Part shown: piece after piece, positions 38,443 through 47,763 of the stretch
How positions within the stretch are numbered: position 1 is the first letter of the stretch
How the letters are laid out: each line of letters begins with the position of its first letter
From: Citrobacter sp. MGH106
GTDB taxonomy: Bacteria; Pseudomonadota; Gammaproteobacteria; Enterobacterales; Enterobacteriaceae
NCBI RefSeq assembly: GCF_001037495.1
Contig: NZ_KQ089822.1
Coordinates: 2,281,403-2,345,402, forward strand
Direction: 5' to 3'
DNA: 64,000 nt
Translations under genes and position numbers: made by a program
Notes under the pieces: generated by a model
Database searches by the model: none
What the model was told of the DNA's origin: nothing
The model's input: the letters and a program-made list of their open reading frames with translations, nothing else

Positions 38443-39382
38443 AATGCAGGGCTGGCTCTGCGTCATCGGCCAGCCAGGTTGGGCCATCCAGATCGGCAAA
38501 GCTGACCTGCGGTGTTAGCGGCAATGCGGCATTAATGGCCCGGGAAGTACACAGCATGCATCCCAGCATCAGAGCAAATCCCTGTTCGCGCGCTTCGGCC
38601 GCCAGCGCCAGCGCTTCCGTCAGGCCGCCCGTTTTGTCCAGTTTGATGTTCACCATTTCATAACGCCCGTGCAATGCTTTCAGGCTACTGCGGGTGTGAC
38701 AGCTTTCATCTGCACAGATGGGCAACGGATGGATAAAATTCTCCAGAGCGGCATCATCCTGAGCAGGTAACGGCTGTTCCAGCATTGCGACGCCTAAATC
38801 TGCCAGCAATTGACAACGTGCTGCGAGCCCTTCGGCACGCCAGGATTCGTTGGCATCGACAATCAGCGTGGCGTCTGGAACTGCCGCACGGATAGCGACC
38901 ATCCGCTCGCTGATTAGGCGGGCATCCAGTTTAACTTTCAGTAATTTCGCGCCATTCTCCCACAGAGCTGCTGCGTTTGCCGCCATCTGCTCTGGGGTAC
39001 CGATCACCACGGTCTGGGCCGTCGTCACAACTGCATCCAGCTCAGTGCCAATAAATTCAGCCAGAGTTTGTCGCTGTTGCCGGGCACTCAAGTCCCATAA
39101 AGCACAGTCAATCGCATTACGCGCAGCCCCTGCAGGCAACAGTTTCTGTAAATCTTCGCGGGTCAGCCCGCTTTCCAGTTGCCGGGCAATACTCATAATT
39201 TGTGCCAGTACCGAAGCATCACTTTCGCCATAACGGGGATAAGGCGTACATTCCCCGATGCCTTTTACGCCATTTTCTTCCAGCTCAACCACCACGACGT
39301 GTGCTTCTGTTCTGCTGCCTCGGGCAATCACAAAGGGAGTGTGTAGCGGCCAGGCTTCCTCATATACCTTAACTGATCTCAT
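38417..39382 (-). CDS. ycjG: L-Ala-D/L-Glu epimerase
   Basis: An enolase-superfamily (muconate lactonising subgroup) epimerase of 321 aa that converts L-Ala-D-Glu to L-Ala-L-Glu so that the dipeptide from murein can be degraded. The catalytic Lys motif KVKL near residue 150, the metal ligands in IVDANESW, LEQPLP and CADESCH, and the second catalytic Lys in MVNIKLDKTGG are visible. It ends by overlapping mpaA in the opposite direction, which acts on the preceding step of the same route. Confidence 0.95.
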   Translation of the reverse strand: MRSVKVYEEAWPLHTPFVIARGSRTEAHVVVVELEENGVKGIGECTPYPRYGESDASVLAQIMSIARQLESGLTREDLQKLLPAGAARNAIDCALWDLSARQQRQTLAEFIGTELDAVVTTAQTVVIGTPEQMAANAAALWENGAKLLKVKLDARLISERMVAIRAAVPDATLIVDANESWRAEGLAARCQLLADLGVAMLEQPLPAQDDAALENFIHPLPICADESCHTRSSLKALHGRYEMVNIKLDKTGGLTEALALAAEAREQGFALMLGCMLCTSRAINAALPLTPQVSFADLDGPTWLADDAEPALHFTTGLLHL

Positions 39383-39496
39383 TTATTTTCCTTATGTAAT
39401 CCCGGAAGCGGATATCCGCAAATAGCGTTTGCCGTGTTAACTGTTGATGGCATAAACTAGCCACGACGTTAACTATATGTAAACAGGAAGATAACC

Positions 39497-40003
39497 ATGT
39501 CACAAACCGTTCATTTCCAGGGCAACCCGGTTTCAGTCGCCGGCTCCATTCCTCAGGCTGGTAGCAAAGCTCAGGCTTTTACTCTTGTGGCTAAAGACCT
39601 GTCTGACGTTACGCTGGCCCAGTTCGCAGGCAAGCGCAAAGTGCTGAATATTTTCCCAAGCATCGATACCGGCGTTTGCGCGGCATCGGTACGTAAGTTT
39701 AACCAACTGGCGACAGAAATCGACAATACCGTCGTGCTGTGCATTTCAGCCGACCTGCCATTTGCCCACTCTCGTTTCTGCGGCGCGGAAGGTCTGAGCA
39801 ACGTTATCACGCTGTCAACTCTGCGCAATGCTGAATTCCTGAAAAACTATGGTGTTGAAATCTCCGAAGGCCCGTTGAAAGGCCTGGCCGCACGTGCCGT
39901 GGTAGTTATTGATGAAAATGACAACATTATTTTCAGCCAACTGGTCAACGAAATTACCAACGAGCCAGACTACACTGCCGCACTGGACGTACTGAAAGCC
40001 TAA
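39497..40003 (+). CDS. tpx: Thiol peroxidase Tpx
   Basis: A 168-residue atypical 2-Cys peroxiredoxin. The peroxidatic Cys61 is in [10 protein letters not shown] and the resolving Cys95 in SRFCGAEG, exactly as in E. coli. It reduces lipid and alkyl hydroperoxides with thioredoxin. An AGGAAG ribosome site precedes the ATG. In E. coli its neighbour on the downstream side is tyrR; here it is grxD. Confidence 0.97.
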   Translation: MSQTVHFQGNPVSVAGSIPQAGSKAQAFTLVAKDLSDVTLAQFAGKRKVLNIFPSIDTGVCAASVRKFNQLATEIDNTVVLCISADLPFAHSRFCGAEGLSNVITLSTLRNAEFLKNYGVEISEGPLKGLAARAVVVIDENDNIIFSQLVNEITNEPDYTAALDVLKA

Positions 40004-40039
40004 GTTCTTTTGAAGACACAACGTCTTCGCTGGCATAAA

Positions 40040-40071
40040 GCCAGTCAGTTGAAAAACTGGCTGGCTTTTTT
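40040..40071 (+). terminator. Intrinsic terminator of tpx
   Basis: GCCAGTCAGTT and AACTGGCTGGC form an eleven-base stem with one mismatch and a GAAA loop, followed by TTTTTTG. Confidence 0.88.
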
Positions 40072-40112
40072 GTTTATAGCCCCCAGATATTGCCGGAAGC
40101 TACAGACAAAAA

Positions 40113-40142
40113 AATCCGGAAACGAATGAACATTTCCGGATT
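40113..40142 (-). terminator. Intrinsic terminator facing grxD
   Basis: AATCCGGAAA and TTTCCGGATT form a perfect ten-base stem; on the minus strand it is followed by TTTTTTTG. It probably ends grxD transcription about 70 bases after the gene. Confidence 0.75.
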
Positions 40143-40213
40143 CTTATACAACCATCTGTTCGGCCAACCGCCTGGCGGTCACCAACGATGATGTTGTTTT
40201 TTATATCTGCTGA

Positions 40214-40561
40214 TTATTCAGCGTCTGGTTCTTCGGTTTTGTACTTCGCCGCAGTCTCTTTGATAAGAGTCTGCAACTCACCGCGCTGGTACATCTCGAT
40301 TAAAATGTCGCAACCGCCAACCAGTTCACCATCAACCCACAGCTGCGGGAAGGTTGGCCAGTTTGCGTATTTCGGCAACTCGGCGCGAATATCCGGATTT
40401 TGCAGAATATCGACATAAGCAAAGCGTTCACCACAGGCTGACAGCGCCTGCACGGCCTGTGCGGAGAAACCGCAGCTTGGCAGTTTTGGAGAACCTTTCA
40501 TGTACAGGAGAATCGGGTTTTCAGCGATCTGGCGCTGGATTTTTTCGATAGTGGTGCTCAT
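40214..40561 (-). CDS. grxD: Monothiol glutaredoxin GrxD
   Basis: A 115-residue CGFS-type glutaredoxin that carries a [2Fe-2S] cluster as a dimer or with BolA proteins, in iron-sulfur cluster traffic. The active-site motif is LPSCGFSAQA with Cys30, and the glutathione-binding sites are in WPTFPQLWVDGELVGGCDI. In E. coli the upstream neighbour in chromosomal order is lhr, which is not present here. Confidence 0.97.
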   Translation of the reverse strand: MSTTIEKIQRQIAENPILLYMKGSPKLPSCGFSAQAVQALSACGERFAYVDILQNPDIRAELPKYANWPTFPQLWVDGELVGGCDILIEMYQRGELQTLIKETAAKYKTEEPDAE

Positions 40562-40894
40562 TATCTTGCTTCCTTAAACTTCTTTTACGGCAGTAGTCTG
40601 ACATTGTAGCGGGTCAGGCTGGCAACGGAAAATAACATTTTCATTACGCCTTATTATTTTATCCCCTGTCGCTAAAAGTTGCATTCACAATCTCACTTAT
40701 CCCCTTAAAGGGTGTGGATTTGATTATCTGTTCACCAGTTTTATCTTTATTTGCTGTTTTTTTTTGCGGTCGGTAACGAAACATAGTTTTAAACGAAAAA
40801 AGCTATTAAGTTTCCCGTTTCTATAGATTAGAATCATCAAGTTTTGTAAATCACACGCAGGCACGATAGACCTGCCTTACCAGAGGACTGCTCA
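40562..40894. other. Divergent intergenic region grxD-mepH
   Basis: No gene is seen. The grxD ribosome site (AAGGAAG) lies at the left end. The centre is AT-rich and should hold both promoters. Confidence 0.4.
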
Positions 40895-41722
40895 GTGGCG
40901 CGGATAAACCGAATCTCGATCACGCTCTGTGCTTTACTTTTTACCACACTGCCTTTTACGCCCATGGCCCATGCTTCCAAGCAAGCCAGGACGACACCTA
41001 CTGTTTCGCACACCATCAAAACGGTAGATAAAAAGAAAAGCTCAACAGCCAGTCAAAAAACAACCAAAACCACTCAGAAGACGGCTAAAAAATCCACCAG
41101 CAAAACCAGCAGTAAAACCGCCTCAGTAAAAAAACGCACAACCACTCCAGCAAAATCGGCTAAAACCGCAAACCGTCGGGGCAAAGCAGCCACAGCACAA
41201 ACCGCCGCCGTCACCTGGACTGAAAAATGCACCCCGCGTAAAGGTCATAAACCGCGCTGTGTGAAAGTGAAGTCGACAACCCCTGTAACGCTTGCTGAGA
41301 CACATAAAGTTAAAGTGCAAAAAGCGACCAAAACCGCCATGTCCACCCTGATGAACCAAATCGGTAAACCTTACCGTTGGGGTGGCACATCACCAAGGAC
41401 CGGTTTTGATTGCAGCGGTCTGGTGTATTACGCGTATAAAGATTTGGTGAAGTTTCGCATTCCGCGCACCGCCAATGAAATGTACCACCTGCGGGACGCA
41501 GCACCTATCGAACGTGGCGAACTGAAAAACGGCGATCTTGTCTTCTTCCGGACACAGGGCCGGGGTACCGCCGATCACGTCGGTGTCTACGTTGGCAACG
41601 GCAAATTTATCCAGTCTCCTCGCAGCGGTCAGGAAATTCAAATCACCTCGCTGAGCGAAGATTACTGGCAGCGCCACTATGTCGGCGCTCGACGCGTAAT
41701 GACGCCTAAAACAATTCGCTAA
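40895..41722 (+). CDS. mepH: MepH, murein DD-endopeptidase (NlpC/P60)
   Basis: A 275-residue exported enzyme that cleaves D-Ala-mDap cross-links for cell-wall growth. It has a signal peptide (ending PMAHA), a low-complexity Lys/Thr/Ser-rich stretch (about 40-140), then an NlpC/P60 domain (about 150-270) with catalytic Cys in RTGFDCSGLVYYAY and His in TADHVGVYVGNG. The GTG start matches the E. coli protein start MARINRISITL. The linker is a few residues different in length from E. coli. Confidence 0.94.
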   Translation: MARINRISITLCALLFTTLPFTPMAHASKQARTTPTVSHTIKTVDKKKSSTASQKTTKTTQKTAKKSTSKTSSKTASVKKRTTTPAKSAKTANRRGKAATAQTAAVTWTEKCTPRKGHKPRCVKVKSTTPVTLAETHKVKVQKATKTAMSTLMNQIGKPYRWGGTSPRTGFDCSGLVYYAYKDLVKFRIPRTANEMYHLRDAAPIERGELKNGDLVFFRTQGRGTADHVGVYVGNGKFIQSPRSGQEIQITSLSEDYWQRHYVGARRVMTPKTIR

Positions 41723-41724
41723 AA

Positions 41725-41756
41725 ACTTACCCTACAGCGTGTGCTGTAGGGTAAGT
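41725..41756 (+). terminator. Intrinsic terminator of mepH
   Basis: ACTTACCCTACAG and CTGTAGGGTAAGT form a long perfect stem with a six-base loop, followed by TCTTCTTTT. Confidence 0.85.
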
Positions 41757-41849
41757 TCTTCTTTTGCATAACCTTTCAATTTGCTACCCTATCCTTACGC
41801 ACAATGAGGTTATTGTGTGTACTCAATATAAATAATAAGGAGAGAAGCA

Positions 41850-42431
41850 ATGTCGTTTGAATTACCTGCATTACCGTATGCCAAAGATGCTCTGGCACCG
41901 CACATTTCTGCTGAAACGCTGGAATACCACTATGGCAAACACCATCAAACCTACGTGACCAATCTGAACAATCTGATTAAAGGCACAGCGTCTGAAGGCA
42001 AGTCACTGGAAGAGATCGTACGTAGCTCTGAAGGCGGTGTATTTAATAACGCAGCTCAGGTATGGAACCACACGTTCTACTGGAACTGTCTGGCACCAAA
42101 CGCTGGTGGCGAACCGACCGGAAAACTGGCCGAAGCCATTACTGCATCCTTTGGCAGCTTCGCAGACTTCAAAGCGCAATTCACCGATGCCGCAATTAAG
42201 AACTTCGGTTCCGGCTGGACCTGGCTGGTAAAAGGGACGGATGGCAAACTGGCTATCGTTTCCACCTCTAACGCAGGTACACCACTGACCACCGATGCGA
42301 CACCTCTGATGACCGTTGACGTCTGGGAACACGCCTACTACATCGACTATCGCAATGCACGTCCTGGCTACCTGGAGCATTTCTGGGCGCTGGTAAACTG
42401 GGAGTTTGTTGCGAAAAACTTCGCAGCATAA
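41850..42431 (+). CDS. sodB: Iron superoxide dismutase
   Basis: A 193-residue cytoplasmic Fe-SOD. Metal ligands are His27 in [10 protein letters not shown], His in NHTFYWN, and the Asp and His in [12 protein letters not shown]. Fe-type residues include Gln in the [10 protein letters not shown] region and AQVWNH. The ribosome site is AAGGAG. In E. coli its mRNA is repressed by the small RNA RyhB; the leader here was not tested. Confidence 0.98.
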   Translation: MSFELPALPYAKDALAPHISAETLEYHYGKHHQTYVTNLNNLIKGTASEGKSLEEIVRSSEGGVFNNAAQVWNHTFYWNCLAPNAGGEPTGKLAEAITASFGSFADFKAQFTDAAIKNFGSGWTWLVKGTDGKLAIVSTSNAGTPLTTDATPLMTVDVWEHAYYIDYRNARPGYLEHFWALVNWEFVAKNFAA

Positions 42432-42438
42432 AAATGAC

Positions 42439-42468
42439 AACGCAGAAGGGATCCCCTTCTGCGTTTTA
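42439..42468. terminator. Terminator between convergent sodB and ydhP
   Basis: AACGCAGAAGGG and CCCTTCTGCGTT, with a short loop, are followed by TT. It serves sodB and possibly ydhP. Confidence 0.85.
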
Positions 42469-42471
42469 GTG

Positions 42472-43641
42472 TCAATTTGCAGTCGGGCACGCTTCCTGAG
42501 GCTGTTTTTTCGCTGAGATGAAGACCAGCAGCAAAGCCAGCCCCGCCACAATCGCCCCCATCACCGGCACAAAGCTATAACCTAACCCACCGGATATCAC
42601 TGCGCCACCAGCCGCAGCCCCGAGGGCATTGCCCAGATTAAATGCCCCAATATTAACCGATGAAGATAATCCTGGCGCTTCGCTGGCAACGCGCATCACG
42701 CGCATCTGCAAAGGCGGGACTACCGCAAACGTCGCCGCGCCCCAGACCACCATACTGATAGCCGCTCCCAGCTCATTACGCGCCAGAAATGGAATTGCCA
42801 GCATAATGACCATCAGCAGTAATAAAAAGCCTTTCAGCGTGCCGTTGACCGACTTGTCTGCCAGCCGACCACCAAGATAATTACCAATAGAGAAACCAAC
42901 GCCAATTAACACCAACATCCCGGTGACAAATGCTGGTGTGGCATGGGTAATACTGTGCAGCACGGGTGAGATATAGGTATAAAGCGTAAACATCGCACCA
43001 GCCCCCAATACGGTGGTCAGTAGCGCCGAGACAACCTGCGGACGCATCAGCACCGCAAGTTCTTTACGCACTTCAGGACGCTCTCCTGCCCCGCCTTTAG
43101 GTAACGAGAAGAACAGACTGATCATCGCAATCACGCCCAGACCCGCAGTCGCCAAGAATGACATTCGCCAGCCGATGGTCTCGCCCAGCCAGGTTGCCGC
43201 AGGGACACCGCCAATATTGGCGATCGTTAGGCCCATAAACATGGTAGCAACCGCGCTGGCCTGCTTGTGTTTTGGCACCACGCTCGCCGCCACAACAGAA
43301 CCAAGGCCAAAAAAAGCGCCGTGATTAAGACTGGTCAAAATACGTGACAGCATGAGAGTCGTGTAATCCGGTGCAATTGCCGAAAGCACATTACCCAGTG
43401 TAAATATCACCATCAGAAAAATAAGCGCATTACGGCGCGCACGATGAGAAAGCAACAATGTCATCAACGGAGCACCCACCATCACGCCAACCGCATATGC
43501 GCTGATTAACATTCCGGCAGCAGGAATCGAGACATCCACACCCCGGGCAATGACGGGTAATAATCCCATAGGAGAAAATTCGGTCGTGCCAATACCGAAC
43601 GCACCAATCGCCAGTGCCAGTAACGGATAATTTATTTTCAT
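42472..43641 (-). CDS. ydhP: YdhP, MFS transporter (DHA1 drug:H+ antiporter type)
   Basis: A 389-residue inner-membrane protein with twelve transmembrane helices. It opens MKINYPLLALAIGAFGIGTTEF and carries the DHA1 motif around GAPLMTLLLSHRARRNAL. The substrate is unknown; relatives export arabinose or drugs. The start matches E. coli; the frame is open twelve codons upstream. The gene converges on sodB. Confidence 0.94.
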   Translation of the reverse strand: MKINYPLLALAIGAFGIGTTEFSPMGLLPVIARGVDVSIPAAGMLISAYAVGVMVGAPLMTLLLSHRARRNALIFLMVIFTLGNVLSAIAPDYTTLMLSRILTSLNHGAFFGLGSVVAASVVPKHKQASAVATMFMGLTIANIGGVPAATWLGETIGWRMSFLATAGLGVIAMISLFFSLPKGGAGERPEVRKELAVLMRPQVVSALLTTVLGAGAMFTLYTYISPVLHSITHATPAFVTGMLVLIGVGFSIGNYLGGRLADKSVNGTLKGFLLLLMVIMLAIPFLARNELGAAISMVVWGAATFAVVPPLQMRVMRVASEAPGLSSSVNIGAFNLGNALGAAAGGAVISGGLGYSFVPVMGAIVAGLALLLVFISAKKQPQEACPTAN

Positions 43642-43818
43642 ACTTCGACTCCATAACGTCGAGCCGTGGCACGACACGTAATAAGAGTCAAAAGCATGAC
43701 ATTGATCGCAAAAATAATAAAGTTAACAAATTTGCAAAAGACTTTTGCAAATTCGCAAATAATAGAACGGGAAAAACGTGCTGAAGGGATGAGGGAGATT
43801 GCTCTCCCTCGGAGTAAA

Positions 43819-43908
43819 TCAATGCAGTGCTGCGGTCAAACCACTTGCTACAATCAGGCCCAGAACAATAATGGTGGTGACTAACGAAAATTTCAGATCG
43901 GTGCTCAT
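43819..43908 (-). CDS. ynhF: YnhF, small stress-associated membrane protein
   Basis: A 29-residue single-helix membrane protein beginning MSTDLKFSLVTTIIVLGLIV and ending SGLTAALH, nearly the E. coli YnhF sequence. It is preceded on the minus strand by GGAGAAA. It lies between ydhP and purR as in E. coli. Function is unknown. Confidence 0.92.
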   Translation of the reverse strand: MSTDLKFSLVTTIIVLGLIVASGLTAALH

Positions 43909-44205
43909 CAAGTTTTCTCCTTTTTATTCCCACACAAAAAGTGATATTGCGCATTTTTGCATACTTGAACGCAAAAATCTCTCACGATTTATATTGATAA
44001 ATGCTTTTAACTCTTCCCCTTTTCGTTAAGATCAGACAAAATTCCACGCTTACTTGATTAGCGTACCGGCCATTGACCCCTTCCTGACGTTCCGTGTCGT
44101 TTTCCCGGCGTGCCGCAACCCTGACGTTGCGTTAAGGGTGTGTAAAGGCAAACGTTTACCTGGAGTATTCTCAGGAGCTTAGGATATGGTCTGGAGTGAG
44201 ATGTA
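43909..44205. other. Intergenic region upstream of purR
   Basis: It contains the purR promoter and first PUR box at its right end; no further gene is seen. Confidence 0.5.
44146..44161. promoter_or_regulatory. PurR operator O1
   Basis: AGGCAAACGTTTACCT contains the palindromic core GCAAACGTTT of the PUR box and lies 45 bases before the purR ATG, the known position for autoregulation. Confidence 0.9.
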
Positions 44206-45231
44206 ATGGCAACAATTAAAGATGTAGCGAAGCGAGCAAACGTTTCCACTACAACCGTATCACATGTAATTAACAAGACGCGCTTTGTCGCGGAAGAAAC
44301 GCGTAATGCTGTCTGGGCAGCCATTAAAGAGTTGCACTACTCTCCCAGCGCAGTTGCGCGCAGCCTGAAGGTAAATCACACCAAGTCGATCGGCTTGTTG
44401 GCGACCAGCAGCGAAGCCGCCTATTTCGCGGAAATTATCGAAGCCGTTGAGAAAAATTGTTTCCAGAAAGGCTACACGCTGATTCTGGGTAACGCATGGA
44501 ATAGCCTCGAAAAGCAGCAGGCATATCTCTCAATGATGGCGCAAAAGCGCGTCGATGGCTTACTGGTAATGTGCTCTGAGTATCCGGAATCACTGCTTTC
44601 CATGCTCGAAGAGTATCGCCATATTCCGATGGTCGTCATGGACTGGGGCGAAGCGAAAGCCGACTTTACCGACACGGTCATTGATAACGCTTTCGAAGGC
44701 GGTTATATGGCGGGTCGATATCTGGTAGAACGCGGCCACCGCGAGATTGGCGTGATCCCAGGCCCTATGGAGCGCAACACCGGCGCCGGACGCCTGGCAG
44801 GATTTATGAAAGCGATGGAAGAAGCGCTGATTAAAGTACCTGAAAACTGGATCGTACAGGGCGATTTTGAACCAGAATCCGGATATCGCGCCATGCAGCA
44901 AATCCTCTCCCAGTCGCATCGTCCGACGGCCGTCTTCTGCGGTGGCGATATTATGGCGATGGGTGCTCTTTGCGCCGCTGACGAGATGGGTTTGCGTGTA
45001 CCGCAGGATGTGTCGTTGATCGGTTATGACAACGTGCGCAACGCCCGCTTCTTCACGCCAGCGTTGACCACGATTCACCAGCCGAAAGATTCGTTAGGTG
45101 AGACTGCCTTCAATATGCTGTTAGACCGTATCGTAAACAAGCGCGAAGAGTCGCAATCTATTGAGGTCCATCCTCGACTGGTGGAGCGTCGCTCCGTTGC
45201 CGACGGCCCATTCCGCGATTACCGTCGTTAA
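44206..45231 (+). CDS. purR: Purine repressor PurR
   Basis: A 341-residue LacI-family repressor of purine and pyrimidine synthesis genes. The helix-turn-helix is at the N-terminus ([20 protein letters not shown]) followed by the hinge helix ARSLKVNHT and a periplasmic-binding-protein-like domain that binds hypoxanthine or guanine. Length equals E. coli PurR. It is autoregulated: one PUR box lies upstream and another inside the first codons. Confidence 0.98.
   Translation: MATIKDVAKRANVSTTTVSHVINKTRFVAEETRNAVWAAIKELHYSPSAVARSLKVNHTKSIGLLATSSEAAYFAEIIEAVEKNCFQKGYTLILGNAWNSLEKQQAYLSMMAQKRVDGLLVMCSEYPESLLSMLEEYRHIPMVVMDWGEAKADFTDTVIDNAFEGGYMAGRYLVERGHREIGVIPGPMERNTGAGRLAGFMKAMEEALIKVPENWIVQGDFEPESGYRAMQQILSQSHRPTAVFCGGDIMAMGALCAADEMGLRVPQDVSLIGYDNVRNARFFTPALTTIHQPKDSLGETAFNMLLDRIVNKREESQSIEVHPRLVERRSVADGPFRDYRR
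44234..44249. promoter_or_regulatory. PurR operator O2 inside the coding region
   Basis: GAGCAAACGTTTCCAC carries the same GCAAACGTTT core and spans purR codons 10-15, as in E. coli where a second intragenic operator is known. Confidence 0.87.
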
Positions 45232-45236
45232 ACCTG

Positions 45237-46160
45237 TTATACGGGAGCCTGTTCCGGCTCCCGTAGCCACTCTTTATTCAGCGTTTCGCTATCTCCCAGG
45301 TAGTCCAGCAACCAGAGCAGTGCTGGCGACGTATCATTTTGCTGCCAGGTCAGACAACATGCGGCATCAGGAAAAGGGTTTTCCAGCTGCAAAGCAACCC
45401 ACTTACCGCTATCGATCCACGGTTTAGCAAAATGTGTTGGCACCATGCCCACACATAGCCCAGCCGATAAACAGGTAGCAGAGGATTCCCAGTCCGGTAC
45501 CACGACACGTTTTTGGTTATCCAGCAGCCATGTGATTCGTTTCGGTAGCGTGCGCGAAGTATCTTCACGAACCAACGACGGCCAGTTGCGCAACGTGTCA
45601 TCGCTTAATGGCCCGGGAATCGAAGCCAGCGGGTGATGGCTCGCCACCACGCAACTCCAGCTCAGCATTCCCATATCACGAAACGTGTAACGTCCCCCCA
45701 CCGGAATCGCCTGCGTTGCACCGATCGCCAGTTCGACGCGACCATCCGATAGCGCATCCCAGACACCGTTAAACACTTCCTGAAAAACCAGCAGTTCCAC
45801 ATCATCGAAGTGACGATAGAAATCCACAATCATCTGCCGGGTGCGTTCCGGTCGCACAATATTATCGACTGCAATCGCGAGCTGCCCTCGCCAGCCGTTG
45901 GCGATTTGCTGACATTGCTGGCGAGTGATCTGCATTTTTTTGATAACAGACCGACCTTCTTTTAAAAACCACGCCCCTGCGGGTGTTAGTTCAACATCCC
46001 GATGACGTCGCTCAAAAAGCGGAACTGCAAGCCACTCCTCCAGTTGACGAACGGTGTAGCTTACCGCCGAAGGTACACGGTGCAACTCCTGCGCAGCCGA
46101 ACTAAAGCTGCCGTTACGCGCAACAGCATCAACGACTTCAAGTGAATATTCCGACCACAT
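45237..46160 (-). CDS. punR: PunR (YdhB), LysR-family regulator
   Basis: A 307-residue LysR-type regulator. The N-terminal helix-turn-helix is SLEVVDAVARNGSFSSAAQELHRVPSAVSYTVRQLE (about 6-42), followed by an effector-binding domain. In E. coli PunR activates the adjacent divergent gene punC in response to purine nucleosides. It is three residues shorter than E. coli. Only five bases separate its stop from that of convergent purR. Confidence 0.93.
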   Translation of the reverse strand: MWSEYSLEVVDAVARNGSFSSAAQELHRVPSAVSYTVRQLEEWLAVPLFERRHRDVELTPAGAWFLKEGRSVIKKMQITRQQCQQIANGWRGQLAIAVDNIVRPERTRQMIVDFYRHFDDVELLVFQEVFNGVWDALSDGRVELAIGATQAIPVGGRYTFRDMGMLSWSCVVASHHPLASIPGPLSDDTLRNWPSLVREDTSRTLPKRITWLLDNQKRVVVPDWESSATCLSAGLCVGMVPTHFAKPWIDSGKWVALQLENPFPDAACCLTWQQNDTSPALLWLLDYLGDSETLNKEWLREPEQAPV

Positions 46161-46266
46161 AGTCTGCCTACAAAAATTTTGAAATCAGTAAACAAATATT
46201 AGCGTTTCACAGCGAGAATTTCACTCACTACACTCTGCGACACTGTTTTACTGCTTAAAAAGAGAA

Positions 46267-47478
46267 ATGATGATGCAACCTGGAAAAGGGTTTTTAGTCT
46301 GGCTGGCCGGTCTTAGCGTGCTCGGCTTTCTGGCAACGGATATGTATTTGCCCGCCTTTGCTGCTATTCAGTCCGATCTGCAAACCCCTGCGTCTGCCGT
46401 CAGCGCCAGCCTTAGTTTGTTCTTAGCCGGTTTTGCCGTTGCGCAGCTTCTGTGGGGGCCGCTCTCCGACCGCTATGGTCGTAAGCCAATTTTATTGCTG
46501 GGATTATCCATCTTCGCCCTGGGTAGTCTGGGGATGCTATGGGTTGAAAACGCCACCGGCTTGCTGGTGCTGCGCTTCGTCCAGGCCGTCGGCGTTTGTG
46601 CCGCATCAGTAATCTGGCAGGCGCTGGTTACCGATTACTATCCCTCGCAAAAAGTTAACCGTATCTTTGCCACCATTATGCCGCTGGTCGGCTTATCACC
46701 TGCTCTCGCGCCCTTATTAGGTAGCTGGATCCTGGTACATTTTTCCTGGCAGGCCATTTTTGCCACCCTGTTTGCGATTACCTTGATCCTGATGTTGCCT
46801 GCCCTGCGGTTAAAACCGACAGCAAATGCGCGTGACGATAGTCAGGACGCGTTGACGTTCGCGACGCTACTGCGTTCTAAAACATACCGTGGAAATGTAC
46901 TGATTTATGCGGCATGTTCTGCGAGCTTTTTCGCATGGCTGACCGGCTCACCGTTTATCCTGAGCGAGATGGGCTATAGCCCGGCAGTAATTGGACTGAG
47001 CTATGTTCCACAAACTATCGCCTTCCTGATCGGCGGGTACGGTTGCCGCGCCGCACTGCAAAAATGGCAGGGTAGCCAGTTGCTGCCATGGTTACTGATC
47101 CTGTATGCAATCAGCGTTATTGCCACATGGGCAACCGGTTTTATTCACCACGTTGCACTGGCCGAAATCTTGATCCCATTCTGCGTCATGGCGATAGCGA
47201 ACGGCGCGATCTATCCGATTGTCGTCGCTCAGGCACTACGTCCTTTCCCGCAGGCAACAGGACGCGCAGCGGCGATGCAGAACACGCTACAACTGGGTTT
47301 ATGCTTCCTGGCAAGCCTTGTGGTGTCGTGGTTAATCAGTACTCCGTTGCTCACAACCACCAGCGTAATGCTGTCAACGGTGTTCCTGGCTGCGCTTGGA
47401 TATAAAATGCAGTCGCAAAAAGAGAATGATTCCCTGGCGAATGAGGGCTCTCAGATTGCACATGGTGAGTCACATTAA
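46267..47478 (+). CDS. punC: PunC (YdhC), MFS purine nucleoside transporter
   Basis: A 12-helix major facilitator protein (Bcr/CflA-like) of 401-403 aa. It begins [29 protein letters not shown] and carries the loop motif [14 protein letters not shown]. In E. coli it is an adenosine and purine nucleoside transporter activated by PunR. Three consecutive ATGs are possible; the third best fits the AGAG ribosome site and the E. coli start. The divergent punR-punC arrangement is conserved. Confidence 0.94.
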   Translation: MMMQPGKGFLVWLAGLSVLGFLATDMYLPAFAAIQSDLQTPASAVSASLSLFLAGFAVAQLLWGPLSDRYGRKPILLLGLSIFALGSLGMLWVENATGLLVLRFVQAVGVCAASVIWQALVTDYYPSQKVNRIFATIMPLVGLSPALAPLLGSWILVHFSWQAIFATLFAITLILMLPALRLKPTANARDDSQDALTFATLLRSKTYRGNVLIYAACSASFFAWLTGSPFILSEMGYSPAVIGLSYVPQTIAFLIGGYGCRAALQKWQGSQLLPWLLILYAISVIATWATGFIHHVALAEILIPFCVMAIANGAIYPIVVAQALRPFPQATGRAAAMQNTLQLGLCFLASLVVSWLISTPLLTTTSVMLSTVFLAALGYKMQSQKENDSLANEGSQIAHGESH

Positions 47479-47763
47479 TAACCGTCATAACTTAATTAGC
47501 TGGCTAACAATTTTCGGTTGAATCACCAAATATTCAGGCCTATACTGATTTCCAGTTGTTAAAATTACGATAATTATTCTGTGTTAACGGGAACAAGGTT
47601 GTTCCCGTTTTTCCACGGATGGTCTTTTCGGCAAGGGGTTCTCCCTTCCTCTGTTCTACGTCGGATAATAGATTACGGATTAATTCCGTGAAATTTCTCA
47701 CAAGACCCAAAAAGCGTCTACGCTGTTTTAAGGTTCTGATCACCGACCAGTGATGGAGAAGCT
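47479..47763. other. Intergenic region upstream of cfa
   Basis: No gene seen. It contains an inverted repeat GGGAACAAGGTTGTTCCC near 47589-47606, probably the punC terminator because TTTTT follows, and then the cfa leader, which in E. coli has a long 5' region regulated by small RNAs. Confidence 0.5.

Noticed and set aside
41010-41320. Lys/Thr-rich repeats in mepH as a separate repeat feature
   Set aside because: It is the normal low-complexity linker of MepH.
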